DNA of 64,000 bases from Prevotella sp. (GTDB taxonomy: Bacteria > Bacteroidota > Bacteroidia > Bacteroidales > Bacteroidaceae). Location of the stretch: contig JAFUDJ010000022.1 in the NCBI GenBank assembly GCA_017459445.1, positions 1 through 64,000 on the forward strand, written 5' to 3'. Positions 1 to 8,936 of the stretch are shown here, piece after piece. The notes under the pieces are model-generated. The model ran no database searches and was not told the DNA's origin. It saw only the letters and a list, made by a program, of their open reading frames with translations. How positions within the stretch are numbered: position 1 is the first letter of the stretch; each line of letters starts with the position of its first letter. A program made the position numbers and the translations under genes.

Positions 1-915
1 AAGATGCTGGCTCACCTGCTGAAGTATGACACCGCTCAGGGTGGTTTCGCCGGCAAGTTCGGTGAGAACAAGCACACTGTTGAGGCTGGTGAGGACTTCA
101 TCGTTGTCGATGGTAAGAAGATCACCATCTATGCTATTCCTAACGCTGCTGAGCTGCCCTGGGGCAAGCTGGACGTAGACGTTGTTCTGGAGTGCACAGG
201 TTTCTACACCTCTAAGGAGAAGGCTTCTGCCCACCTGACCGCTGGTGCCAAGAAGGTTGTTATCTCTGCTCCTGCCGGCAACGACCTGCCCACCATCGTT
301 TACAACGTGAACCACAAGACCCTGACTCCTGCTGACACCGTCATCAGCGCAGCTTCTTGCACCACCAACTGCCTGGCTCCCATGACCAAGGCTCTGAACG
401 ATTTCGCTGCTATCCAGAGCGGTATCATGACCACTGTTCACGCTTACACTGGCGACCAGATGATTCTCGACGGTCCTCAGCGCAAGGGTGATGTTCAGCG
501 TGCCCGTGCCGGTGCCCAGAACATCGTTCCTAACTCTACTGGTGCTGCCAAGGCTATCGGTCTCGTTATTCCCGAGCTGAACGGTAAGCTGATTGGTGCT
601 GCCCAGCGCGTTCCGACTCCCACAGGTTCTACCACCATCCTGCACGCTGTTGTGAAGGGCGAAGTAACTGTTGAGGACATCAACGCTGCCATGAAGGCTG
701 CTCAGAACGAGTCATTCGGCTACACCGAGGAGAAGCTCGTTTCAAGCGACATCATCGGTATGAAGTTCGGTTCACTGTTCGACGCTAACCAGACCATGGT
801 CAGCAAGATTGGTGACGGCAACTCTCTCGTTCAGGTTGTTGCTTGGTACGACAATGAGAACTCTTACACTTCTCAGATGGTTCGCACCATCAAGTACCTC
901 GCTGAACTCAAATAA
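1..915 (+). CDS. gap: Glyceraldehyde-3-phosphate dehydrogenase, 5'-truncated by the window edge
   Basis: NAD-dependent glycolytic enzyme converting glyceraldehyde-3-phosphate to 1,3-bisphosphoglycerate in the cytosol. The reading frame is open from base 1, and the first visible residues ([11 protein letters not shown]) match a point about 30 residues into the family, so the NAD-binding start lies outside the window. The catalytic cysteine motif [12 protein letters not shown] is intact, as are the downstream [28 protein letters not shown] and WYDNENSY blocks. Codon use (many GCT, GTT, AAG) differs from the C-ending codons of the neighbouring glycan genes, as expected for a very highly expressed gene. 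The stop codon lies at the beginning of a 73-bp tandem repeat, and a strong terminator follows about 330 bp later. Confidence 0.97.
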   Translation, partial: KMLAHLLKYDTAQGGFAGKFGENKHTVEAGEDFIVVDGKKITIYAIPNAAELPWGKLDVDVVLECTGFYTSKEKASAHLTAGAKKVVISAPAGNDLPTIVYNVNHKTLTPADTVISAASCTTNCLAPMTKALNDFAAIQSGIMTTVHAYTGDQMILDGPQRKGDVQRARAGAQNIVPNSTGAAKAIGLVIPELNGKLIGAAQRVPTPTGSTTILHAVVKGEVTVEDINAAMKAAQNESFGYTEEKLVSSDIIGMKFGSLFDANQTMVSKIGDGNSLVQVVAWYDNENSYTSQMVRTIKYLAELK

Positions 916-1219
916 GCAGCGAGTGCAGACGAAAGCTTGCTTTCAGTATGCCGAGTCGCGTTTTGAGTCGACGAAGTCAACTGAATAAGCAGCGAGTGCA
1001 GACGAAAGCTTGCTTTCAGTATGCCGAGTCGCGTTTTGAGTCGACAAAGTCAACTGAATAAGCAGCGAGTGCAGACGAAAGCTTGCTTTCAGTATGCCGA
1101 GTCGCGTTTTGAGTCGACGAAGTCAACTGAATAAGCAGCGAGTGCAGACGAAAGCTTGCTTTCAGTATGCCGAGTCGCGTTTTGAGTCGACGAAGTCAAC
1201 TGAATAAGCAGCGAGTGCA
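911..1219 (+). repeat. 73-bp tandem repeat, 4.2 copies, starting at the gap stop codon
   Basis: Copies begin at 911, 984, 1057 and 1130, and a fifth partial copy begins at 1203. Each starts AATAAGCAGCGAGTGCAG, so the first copy contains the gap stop codon. Copies are almost identical; one carries an A for G in the 'cgacaaag' position. Every unit contains GAAAGCTTGCTTTC, which can fold as a 5-bp stem with a CUUG tetraloop, so the gap 3' untranslated RNA would carry a row of identical small hairpins before the terminator. No reading frame of interest is seen in it. Confidence 0.95.
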
Positions 1220-1242
1220 TTCAAAGCACAGCTTCAAAATCA

Positions 1243-1270
1243 AAAGAGGGCAACGTTGCCCTCTTTTTCT
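1243..1270 (+). terminator. Rho-independent terminator of gap
   Basis: A perfect 12-bp inverted repeat (AAAGAGGGCAAC with GTTGCCCTCTTT, 1243-1266) runs into a T-rich tail. It lies between gap and the convergent GH115 gene. Confidence 0.85.
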
Positions 1271-1277
1271 TATGCCG

Positions 1278-3788
1278 CTATGGACACCTATCATCGGGAA
1301 TGACATAGAACTGGCGGCCTATGGCGAAGTCTATCATCCACTGGTCAGCCAGGATGTGATTGTCCAAAGCCTTAATTTCCAGCGTGTGTCTGCCCTTGGA
1401 GAGTTTGACGGGCGTGCTGCGTAAGGCCTGCGAGCGGAGCATGTTCTGCTTCCAGCGCTCTGAGCGGAACTTCTCTTTCATTGAGATGACGACAGGTCGT
1501 TGACCGTCGATGCTTACGCTGTAGCGGATGTCGCCCTTATCAGTGGGCTGCGTAGGAATCATACCCGTATAGAGTACAGCGTCACCCTCGCTCTGACAAG
1601 TGAACTCATAGGTCAGCGAGCCACCCTTGGGAATGGATACCGCATTCATCGAGTGTCCCAGCATCTGCACCACATGGGCACCGTCGGAAGCCCGCTGGTA
1701 GTCGTTGGCATTGCGGGCGATGTACTCCTCGGTATGTGCCTTTAGCGTCGAGAGGTCTATCTTCGGCAAGGTGTCGGTCACGGTGGGCGCATCGAACACA
1801 TAGAGCTTGCGGGGGTTGAAGGTCATCATGCCTTTCCACTTGCCACCAGCCATTTGATGGTTATAATGCTTGGTGAGCGCGACAATCTCGTTGTAGGCAT
1901 CGGTAGCCTTCTTGGCAGCAGCCTCACTGCCCGTGCGACGGGCTTTCTGCGCCTCTAACTGTTTGGTAGCCATCGCGGCGGCACCGAAGATGGGATACTT
2001 CACGACGGCATAGTAGGCATCCTGCAATTCGGGGCGGATGAGCTTGGCTATCTCATTGACCTGCTGCTTGATGGCTTCGTAATCAGCCATGTAGCGGTCC
2101 ATCTCGCCACCAAACTCCACCATGCTGAACTCCGTGTCCTGTACGAGCGACCAGCCCTTCGGGTATTTCTTCTTGTCCAGCTCCACCTGATTCCATCCCA
2201 TGAACTCCGGACGACGGATGCTACACAGGCGGAAATACTCCTTCATCACCGGCAGCAGTTTGGTGCCAGCCTCTTGGCCGAACTGTGTACACAGCCAACG
2301 TTCCAAATGCTGTTCAAGCGTTATCTTACTCCCCTCGCCCTTTGGAAAGGGGCCGGGGGTGAGGCTCTCGATATTCCACGCCATGTCGAGGAACAGCTCC
2401 AGGTCGTAAGCGGCCACCTTCGGCTCGTGAACGTTGACTATCCACAGTTTGCGGGCGTTGTGGTCGTAGGCTTCGCGCATCTCGTTATACACCAACCCCG
2501 GCTGTTCCGTTGTCAGCCATAGATAGTCGTGCGGGCGCCCCCAGTAGCTCAGGTGGTAGTACACGCCTGCCCCACCCCTGCGCTGCTGCTGTTCTGCATC
2601 GCTGAGGCGCGTCATGTATCCGTAGTTGTCGTCACACCACATCAGCGTGACGTCGTCAGGAACATTTAAGCCGTTCTCCATAATCTGCAGCACCTCCTTA
2701 TAAGGTACGAAGACCTGTGGAATCTGTTCCACCTTGGGGTCGATATGCGTTTTCAGCAGCTGACGCTGGTCGTCGATGACTTGCTGCAGCCACTTGGTCT
2801 TGTTGCTCAGGTCCTTGCCGACACCATCCATCTCACCGTCATGGATGCCACGCATGCCGATGGTGTAGAAGTAGTCGCCGAAGCCCCTGACCTCCTTCAG
2901 ACGCTCCACCCAGTAGTCCTTAACGGCCTGTTGGTTGGTAACGTAGTTGAACTTGCCGCGCTCCTCGACACTCCACTCGCCGACGTTGTTGCGCAGCAGG
3001 GGCTCGCAATGCGACGTGCCGACGACGATGCCGCACGAGTCGGCCATCTCCTTGTTGCCGGGGACTTTGAAGAAGGCGGTACTGCCGGGATGCATGGCTG
3101 GCCAGATGGCGTTGGCACGCAGGCGCAGCAGCAACTCGAAGACCTTCTTGTTCGTCTTGGGGCCTATCTGCCCCTTGTCCTTCGAGGGCTCGAATACATG
3201 GCTGCTCCAAGGACGTAGCGTCCAGTCTTCGTCGTTGATGAAGATGCCGCGATACTCCACCGACGGAGCCTGCAGCGTCTTGAAGCCCTTCTCGATGGCA
3301 AGCCGGTCCTTCTTGACAGGCACCACGTCGCCCCACCATACCCAGGGCGACACGCCGGCCATGCGCGACAGCTCCAGAATGCCGTATGCCGTGCCGCGAC
3401 CGTTGTTGCCCACGATGGTGATGCCGTCGCCGACAGACAGATAGAAAGCATCCATCTTCTTCGACAGCTCGCCGACAGGTACACCTTTTGCCTTCAGCAC
3501 CTTCAGGGTCTTGGCGTCGGCCTTGTCCAATTCATAAATCTGGATGGTGGCCCCTTTCTTCGTGGCTTCAGGTTTCCGGCCCGTCACCTGCTGGATGTCA
3601 CTCGCAAACAGGTCGAGGGCCACACCCACCACGGTATGCACCTGTCCGGTCACTTGGTAAGTCACTGCCTGCCGGCCGTCATACCATACGTTTTCAGACC
3701 TTTGTTCAGAATGCGGCGTTGCAATGTCGGCCGCCATCACCGTGTTGCCCATGACAACCAGTGCTATAATTGTAAGTAGTTTGTTCAT
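1278..3788 (-). CDS. Glycoside hydrolase family 115 xylan alpha-glucuronidase
   Basis: Predicted secreted enzyme that removes (4-O-methyl)glucuronic acid side chains from xylan. The start at 3788 gives a clean signal peptide (MNKLLTIIALVVMGNTVMA); an in-frame ATG at 3809 is an alternative. GH115 hallmarks are present in order: YRGIFINDEDW, ANAIWPAMHPG, the GTSHCEPLLRN region, YFYTIGMRGIHDGEMDG and MWCDDNYGYM. The C-terminal part is beta-rich and fits the accessory domain of this family. Length (about 836 aa) is normal. An unusual in-frame peptide SLTPGPFPKGEGSK interrupts the sequence after AWNIE (see the repeat at 2327). The gene is divergent from the pectate-lyase operon and shares an intergenic region of about 310 bp with it. 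Confidence 0.93.
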   Translation of the reverse strand: MNKLLTIIALVVMGNTVMAADIATPHSEQRSENVWYDGRQAVTYQVTGQVHTVVGVALDLFASDIQQVTGRKPEATKKGATIQIYELDKADAKTLKVLKAKGVPVGELSKKMDAFYLSVGDGITIVGNNGRGTAYGILELSRMAGVSPWVWWGDVVPVKKDRLAIEKGFKTLQAPSVEYRGIFINDEDWTLRPWSSHVFEPSKDKGQIGPKTNKKVFELLLRLRANAIWPAMHPGSTAFFKVPGNKEMADSCGIVVGTSHCEPLLRNNVGEWSVEERGKFNYVTNQQAVKDYWVERLKEVRGFGDYFYTIGMRGIHDGEMDGVGKDLSNKTKWLQQVIDDQRQLLKTHIDPKVEQIPQVFVPYKEVLQIMENGLNVPDDVTLMWCDDNYGYMTRLSDAEQQQRRGGAGVYYHLSYWGRPHDYLWLTTEQPGLVYNEMREAYDHNARKLWIVNVHEPKVAAYDLELFLDMAWNIESLTPGPFPKGEGSKITLEQHLERWLCTQFGQEAGTKLLPVMKEYFRLCSIRRPEFMGWNQVELDKKKYPKGWSLVQDTEFSMVEFGGEMDRYMADYEAIKQQVNEIAKLIRPELQDAYYAVVKYPIFGAAAMATKQLEAQKARRTGSEAAAKKATDAYNEIVALTKHYNHQMAGGKWKGMMTFNPRKLYVFDAPTVTDTLPKIDLSTLKAHTEEYIARNANDYQRASDGAHVVQMLGHSMNAVSIPKGGSLTYEFTCQSEGDAVLYTGMIPTQPTDKGDIRYSVSIDGQRPVVISMKEKFRSERWKQNMLRSQALRSTPVKLSKGRHTLEIKALDNHILADQWMIDFAIGRQFYVIPDDRCP
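2327..2371 (-). repeat. Palindromic repeat inserted in frame in the GH115 gene
   Basis: A G/C-rich imperfect palindrome containing CCCCTCGCCCTTTGG and GGAAAGGGGCCGGGGG encodes the peptide LTPGPFPKGEG. It sits between two stretches that read as continuous GH115 sequence (AWNIE and ITLEQHLERW). It keeps the frame and has no counterpart in the domain logic, which suggests a mobile or spreading short palindrome. No second copy was seen in this window. Confidence 0.7.
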
Positions 3789-3848
3789 CACTACCGGTTT
3801 CAGTGTCATCAATCTCTTTTTTTCTCCTTTTTCAGGTTTTCTATGGCG

Positions 3849-3856
3849 CAAAGATA
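3849..3856 (-). promoter_or_regulatory. Bacteroidetes -7 element for the GH115 gene
   Basis: TATCTTTG read on the minus strand (CAAAGATA on plus), with a TTG on the minus strand about 20 bp upstream. It would give a leader of about 50 nt before the start at 3788. Confidence 0.6.
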
Positions 3857-3981
3857 GCTTAATTAAAGCGGATAGCCAACAATTATCGTATAAAATATTG
3901 CAAAAACACATCAGGGACATGTTCCGCCTGGCGAGATACGACGACAAGGTGAGAGGCAAATTAAAAGGACACCAACGCGGC

Positions 3982-4006
3982 AAGAGGGCATGTCGCCCTT
4001 TTTATT
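3982..4006 (+). terminator. Terminator-like hairpin inside the divergent promoter region
   Basis: The stem AAGAGGGC / GCCCTTTT with loop ATGTC, followed by more T, resembles an intrinsic terminator read on the plus strand. It resembles the gap terminator stem. No gene upstream needs it, so it may end a short leader or untranslated RNA, or insulate the pectate-lyase promoter. The rest of 3857-4033 shows nothing else recognisable. Confidence 0.45.
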
Positions 4007-4033
4007 ATTTGGCATCTTTTTAATGCTAAAGGC

Positions 4034-4064
4034 TTGGTACTTTGAGAAATAATCACTATCTTTG
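4034..4064 (+). promoter_or_regulatory. Promoter of the pectate lyase/GH3/MFS operon
   Basis: A TATCTTTG -7 box (4057-4064) has a TTGG -33-like element at 4034-4037. The leader to the ATG at 4103 would be about 35 nt. Confidence 0.65.
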
Positions 4065-4102
4065 CCGTGGAAATCAATACTAACATCAAAAAATATCTGA
4101 AA

Positions 4103-6298
4103 ATGAAAGTAAACAAGCAATTACTTGCAGCGACTGCCATGCTTCTGTTTGGCTGTCTTTTTGCGCTACCAAGCCATGCTGCAGGCGGCAAGACACCGGC
4201 ATTCCCCGGTGCAGAGGGATTCGGACGCTACACAACGGGCGGACGAGGCGGTAATGTGTATGCTGTGACCAACCTGAACGACTCAGGGGAAGGGTCATTG
4301 CGCTGGGCACTCTCCCAACCCGCCCCGCGTACCATCGTATTCAACGTGGACGGAACCATTCACCTGGAATCGCCCCTGGGCATTCCCAGCAACACGACGA
4401 TAGCCGGACAGACGGCTCCCGGCATGGGTGTCTGCGTGGCCGACTACCCATTCTCCATTAATGGCAGCAACATCATCGTCCGCTACATGCGCATTCGCCT
4501 TGGCAACAAAAACGTGCTGGTAAACGGTGCTGACGGATGGGACGGCTTTGGCGGCTATGACTCGCGCGACATCATCATCGACCACTGCTCCGTCAGCTGG
4601 AGCATTGATGAGTGCCTGTCGGTGTATGGCAACATCAACACCACGGTGCAGTGGTGCCTTGCCGCACAGAGCCTGGTCGACGCCGGGCACTCCAAGGGCG
4701 CCCATGGCTACGGCTGCATCTGGGGCGGCAGCGGTGCTTCGTTCCACCACAACCTGTTGGCTCACCACTCTTCACGTGTGCCGCGCCTCGGCGGTCGTCC
4801 CACGACACAGTTGGACGAGCGCATCGATATGCGCAACAACGTGTTCTACAACTGGGGGGGCGAAGGCAGCTACGGCTATGAAGGGCAGAATGTCAACATT
4901 GTCAACAACTACTTCAAGCCAGGTCCCGGCACTGAAGCTTCGATGAGCGCCGACAAGCAGCGCCGCATAGCCGCCATCGGCATCCGCACCAACGGCTATA
5001 TCGCTGAAAATCCTGCCTACAAGGACATGCTGCACGTCTGGGGCGACTTCTATATTACCGGAAACCAGAACCACGCTTACAGCGATGTCCTTAGCAACAA
5101 CTGGGACAAGGGCGTTTACAACCAGATAGGCGACAATGACGGCACCTATACCCAGGTGACGAAAGACACCATCCGCATGTCGCAACCGATACCTTTCGTA
5201 CATGTTACCACCCACAGCGCCAGCGATGCCTACGACATTGTCACCCAGTATGCCGGAGCATGCAAGGGCGGCGTGAGGGATGCCCTTGACCAACAGTACT
5301 ATCAAGACACCCGCTTCAAGTTGGCAACCGCTACAGGTTCAGGAAACAACAAGGGCTTTATCAACACGCAGGATGACAACACGAAGATTGTCAGTAAGTA
5401 TGGCTCGGCATGGCCAACGCTGGACGAAGGCGAGAAGTGGGTGGACACCGATGGCGACGGCATGCCCGACACTTGGGAGACGGAGAACGGATTGAACCCC
5501 GACGATGCTGCTGACGGCAAGGCTACCACCCTGTCCATCGAGGGTTACACCAATCTGGAAGTCTATATGAACAGCTTGGTTGCCGATATTACAGAGGCCT
5601 GTCTCGCCAATGGCACCGTCGAAGGACTGGAAGAAGTTCCTGCGTCATGGTACGAAACGCACACCGTCAACCCATCCGGCCCTGAAGGCAGCACGTCCTA
5701 CTCCATCGTCAATGCCGACCCCCACGTCGGTGCAGGCTTGAGCATTACGGAGGTGGAGAATATCACGCTGACATTCAGCAGTGAGATTACCGACTGGAAG
5801 ATTGGCGGCAGCGGCAGCAACGCCTGCGAAGTCGACGGCGTCAACCTGACGGGTAAATACGCCCAATCAGATGACACCAATGGTGCACCCATCATTCTCG
5901 AACCTACCAAAGCCGGCACGCTGACTATTTTCTTCGGCGGAGACATTGCCACGAACAAGAAACTGGTCATGACCGACGGCACCAACGGGCTTACCGCAAC
6001 AGTTCTGAGCACAGGTGCAACAGTAGCAAGCAACACCAATCCCGCAGCTGTCATCTCCGCATGGGACGGTGTCAAGTACGACTTGGAGGCAGGCAAGACC
6101 TACGAATTCAAGGCCACGGGCACGAAGTGGCGCCTGGCCGGTTTCCGCTACATCACCGAGGAAGTTACCGGCATCAATGCCGTTCGCGGCAACCTTCAGG
6201 GCAATGGCAACGCCGTCTATACCTTGCAGGGCGTCCGCGTGACGAACCCGCAGAAGGGCATCTATATCCAAAACGGAAAGAAAGTAGTCGTGAGATAA
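4103..6298 (+). CDS. Secreted pectate lyase-like protein (PL1 family)
   Basis: Predicted to cleave polygalacturonan by beta-elimination outside the inner membrane. The start at 4103 gives a signal peptide ending ALPSHAAGG. The catalytic beta-helix begins with FPGAEGFGRYTTGGRGG and shows the family blocks SLRWAL, TTIAGQTAPG, RYMRIRLGN, IIIDHCSVSWSIDE, SFHHNLLAHHSSRVPRLGGR and NNVFYNWGG. A calcium-binding DTDGDGMPDTWE motif follows the helix. A beta-sandwich-like C-terminal half ends in the tail VYTLQGVRVTNPQKGIYIQNGKKVVVR, a motif shared with other secreted proteins here. First gene of an operon; 25 bp separate it from the GH3 gene. Confidence 0.9.
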   Translation: MKVNKQLLAATAMLLFGCLFALPSHAAGGKTPAFPGAEGFGRYTTGGRGGNVYAVTNLNDSGEGSLRWALSQPAPRTIVFNVDGTIHLESPLGIPSNTTIAGQTAPGMGVCVADYPFSINGSNIIVRYMRIRLGNKNVLVNGADGWDGFGGYDSRDIIIDHCSVSWSIDECLSVYGNINTTVQWCLAAQSLVDAGHSKGAHGYGCIWGGSGASFHHNLLAHHSSRVPRLGGRPTTQLDERIDMRNNVFYNWGGEGSYGYEGQNVNIVNNYFKPGPGTEASMSADKQRRIAAIGIRTNGYIAENPAYKDMLHVWGDFYITGNQNHAYSDVLSNNWDKGVYNQIGDNDGTYTQVTKDTIRMSQPIPFVHVTTHSASDAYDIVTQYAGACKGGVRDALDQQYYQDTRFKLATATGSGNNKGFINTQDDNTKIVSKYGSAWPTLDEGEKWVDTDGDGMPDTWETENGLNPDDAADGKATTLSIEGYTNLEVYMNSLVADITEACLANGTVEGLEEVPASWYETHTVNPSGPEGSTSYSIVNADPHVGAGLSITEVENITLTFSSEITDWKIGGSGSNACEVDGVNLTGKYAQSDDTNGAPIILEPTKAGTLTIFFGGDIATNKKLVMTDGTNGLTATVLSTGATVASNTNPAAVISAWDGVKYDLEAGKTYEFKATGTKWRLAGFRYITEEVTGINAVRGNLQGNGNAVYTLQGVRVTNPQKGIYIQNGKKVVVR

Positions 6299-6323
6299 TC
6301 GGTCACATAAAACTATCAAAGAC

Positions 6324-8915
6324 ATGAAAAAGCTACTGCTGACAGCATTGCTGACTATAGGAACATCTGCGCTCATGGCGCAGATGCTTCCTTATCAAAA
6401 CCCAAGCCTTCCCGTCGACCAGCGTGTGGAAGACCTGTTAGGACGCCTGACCTTAGAAGAGAAGACGCAGCTGATGATGAACGGCTCGCCGGCCATTGAG
6501 CGTCTGGGAATCAAGAGCTTTGACTGGTGGAGCGAGGCGCTGCACGGCATCGGGCGCAACGGCTATGCCACCGTCTTCCCACAGTGTATCGGCATGGCTT
6601 GCTCGTTCGACAACGCCCTGCTGAGCCGCATCTACACGGCTGTCAGCGACGAGGGACGCGCCAAGAACACCATAGCTCGTCGGGAAGGAAAGAACGGCAA
6701 ATATCGCGGCTTGTCATTCTGGACACCGAACATCAATATCTTCCGTGACCCCCGCTGGGGACGCGGCCAGGAGACCTACGGTGAGGACCCGTTCATGAAC
6801 GCCCAGATGGGATTGGCCGTGGTCAAGGGCTTGCAGGGCGTGACACAGCTGAGCAAGGAGCACCCTTACTTCAAGCTGCATGCCTGTGCCAAGCACTTCG
6901 CCGTACACAGCGGCCCTGAGAAGACGCGCCACCACTTCAATATCGAGGACTTGCCCGCCCGCGACCTGTGGGAGACCTACCTGCCGGCCTTCAAGACGCT
7001 GGTGCAGGAGGGTAACGTGCAGCAGGTGATGTGTGCCTACCAGCGCTTTGAGGGCGACCCCTGCTGCGGCTCGAACCGCCTGCTGCACCAGATACTGCGC
7101 GACGAGTGGGGCTTCAAGGGCTTGGTGGTCAGCGACTGCGGTGCCATCAGCGACTTCTGGCGCAAGCACCACCACGAGGTGTCGAAGGACGCGGCTGCCT
7201 CGACGGCCAAGGCCATCCTGAGCGGTACGGACGTGGAGTGCGGCTCGACGTACAAGAGCTTGCCCGAAGCCGTGCGCCGTGGCGACATCAGCGAAGAGCA
7301 GGTGAACGTCAGCGTGCGCCGCATGCTGAAAGGCCGCTTCGAGCTGGGCGACTTCGACCCCGACGAGTTGGTAGAGTGGACGAAAATCCCGGCTTCGGTC
7401 GTCGCCTCGAAAGAGCATAAGGAGCTGGCTTTGCAGATGGCTCGCGAACAGATGGTGCTGCTGAAGAACAACGGCGTGCTGCCACTCCATGCTGCGACCG
7501 AATTACAGCACACGGGACGCCTGATGGTGATGGGACCGAACGCAGCCGACTCCACCATGCTGTGGGGCATCTACTACGGGCAACCCACCCACTCGGTGAC
7601 ACCGCTGGAGGGTATCGAGAGCAAGATAGGCAAGGTGAAGTACACGAAAGCCTGCGAAATCACCTACCTGACTGAGACGCAAAGCCTCTTCGACCGCATC
7701 ACGGACAGCAATGGGCAACCGGGCATGAAGGCCGAATACTGGAACAACGTCAAGATGGAGGGCGACCCCGTTGCCACGGCTAACTACACCACCCCCATCC
7801 AGCTTGACAACGGCGGCAATACCGCATTTGCTGCCGGCGTAGAGCTGACCAACTTCACCACCCGTATGCGCGGCTCGTTCGTGGCCGACCGCACGGAGAC
7901 GCTTGACATCAACTTCGTCAACGACGACGGCATGCGCGTCATCGTCAACGGCGACACCCTGCACAACCGCTGGCGAAGCGACTGGCCGATTGCCCGCACC
8001 AACAAGCTGAAGGTGGAGCAGGGCAAGCGCTACGACGTGGAAATCAACTACATGCAGCTGGACGGCGACGCTACGCTGAACTTCGACTTCGTGCGCAACA
8101 AGGCGCTGACGACCGACGACATCGTGCAGCGCGCCAAGGACGCCGAAACCATCATCTTCGTGGGCGGCATCTCGCCTAACCTCGAACGCGAGGAAGCCAA
8201 GGTCACCAACCCCGGCTTCGACAACGGCGACCGCACCAGCATCGAGCTGCCGCAATGTCAGCGCGACATTCTGCGCGCCCTCCACAACGCCGGCAAGAAG
8301 GTCGTCTTGGTCAACTGCAGCGGCTCAGCCGTGGCCTTGACTCCTGAGCAGGACGAGACGTGCGACGCCATCCTGCAGGCGTGGTATCCCGGCGAACAGG
8401 GCGGACACGCCATTGCCGACGTGCTCTTCGGCGACTACAACCCCTCGGGCAAACTGGCCGTGACGTTCTACAAGGACGACTCACAGCTGCCCGCCTTCGA
8501 CGACTACCGCATGGAGGGGCGCACCTACCGCTACTTCCGTGGCGAACCCCTCTACCCCTTCGGCTACGGACTTAGCTACACCACTTTCGACATCAGCAAG
8601 CCTTCCTATAAAAATAATAAGGTACGCGCGACGGTGAAGAACACGGGCGCCGTGGATGGCACCGAGGTGATACAGGTGTATGTGCGCAACCTTGCCGACC
8701 CCAACGGGCCTCTGAAGACGCTGCGTGGCTATGAGCGCGTGACGCTGAAGGCTGGCGAGAGCAAGACCGTCGAGATTGACTTCCCACGCGAGCGCTTCGA
8801 GGGTTGGGACGCTGCGACCAACACCATACGCGTCGTACCGGGCAAGTACGAGTTGATGGTTGGCTCGTCGAGTGCCGACAACGACCTGAAACGAATATCA
8901 GTAACCGTAAAATAA
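6324..8915 (+). CDS. Glycoside hydrolase family 3 with PA14 insert (beta-xylosidase or beta-glucosidase)
   Basis: Predicted to release terminal beta-linked sugars, probably xylose, from oligosaccharides. The signal peptide ends in ALMAQ. GH3 N-domain motifs: WWSEALHG, GLSFWTPNINIFRDPRWGRGQETYGEDP, CAKHFAVHSGPE and GLVVSDCGAISDF, in which D271 is the expected nucleophile. A PA14 domain is inserted in the second domain at roughly residues 460-600 (MKAEYWNN, VNDDGMRVIVNGD). LFGDYNPSGKLAVTFY and a fibronectin-III-like end complete the architecture. Length of 863 aa is usual for PA14-bearing GH3 xylosidases. It lies between the pectate lyase and a second GH3 with 21-25 bp gaps, hence the same operon. 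Confidence 0.92.
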   Translation: MKKLLLTALLTIGTSALMAQMLPYQNPSLPVDQRVEDLLGRLTLEEKTQLMMNGSPAIERLGIKSFDWWSEALHGIGRNGYATVFPQCIGMACSFDNALLSRIYTAVSDEGRAKNTIARREGKNGKYRGLSFWTPNINIFRDPRWGRGQETYGEDPFMNAQMGLAVVKGLQGVTQLSKEHPYFKLHACAKHFAVHSGPEKTRHHFNIEDLPARDLWETYLPAFKTLVQEGNVQQVMCAYQRFEGDPCCGSNRLLHQILRDEWGFKGLVVSDCGAISDFWRKHHHEVSKDAAASTAKAILSGTDVECGSTYKSLPEAVRRGDISEEQVNVSVRRMLKGRFELGDFDPDELVEWTKIPASVVASKEHKELALQMAREQMVLLKNNGVLPLHAATELQHTGRLMVMGPNAADSTMLWGIYYGQPTHSVTPLEGIESKIGKVKYTKACEITYLTETQSLFDRITDSNGQPGMKAEYWNNVKMEGDPVATANYTTPIQLDNGGNTAFAAGVELTNFTTRMRGSFVADRTETLDINFVNDDGMRVIVNGDTLHNRWRSDWPIARTNKLKVEQGKRYDVEINYMQLDGDATLNFDFVRNKALTTDDIVQRAKDAETIIFVGGISPNLEREEAKVTNPGFDNGDRTSIELPQCQRDILRALHNAGKKVVLVNCSGSAVALTPEQDETCDAILQAWYPGEQGGHAIADVLFGDYNPSGKLAVTFYKDDSQLPAFDDYRMEGRTYRYFRGEPLYPFGYGLSYTTFDISKPSYKNNKVRATVKNTGAVDGTEVIQVYVRNLADPNGPLKTLRGYERVTLKAGESKTVEIDFPRERFEGWDAATNTIRVVPGKYELMVGSSSADNDLKRISVTVK

Positions 8916-8936
8916 GAACCATTTTTCTATTGAGCT

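Noticed and set aside
911..1219. CRISPR array
   Set aside because: The 73-bp units are contiguous with no unique spacers and no cas genes are near.
3809..3983. Longer N-terminus for the GH115 protein
   Set aside because: The longest frame starts upstream of the -7 box and would bury the signal peptide; 3788 (or 3809) fits better.
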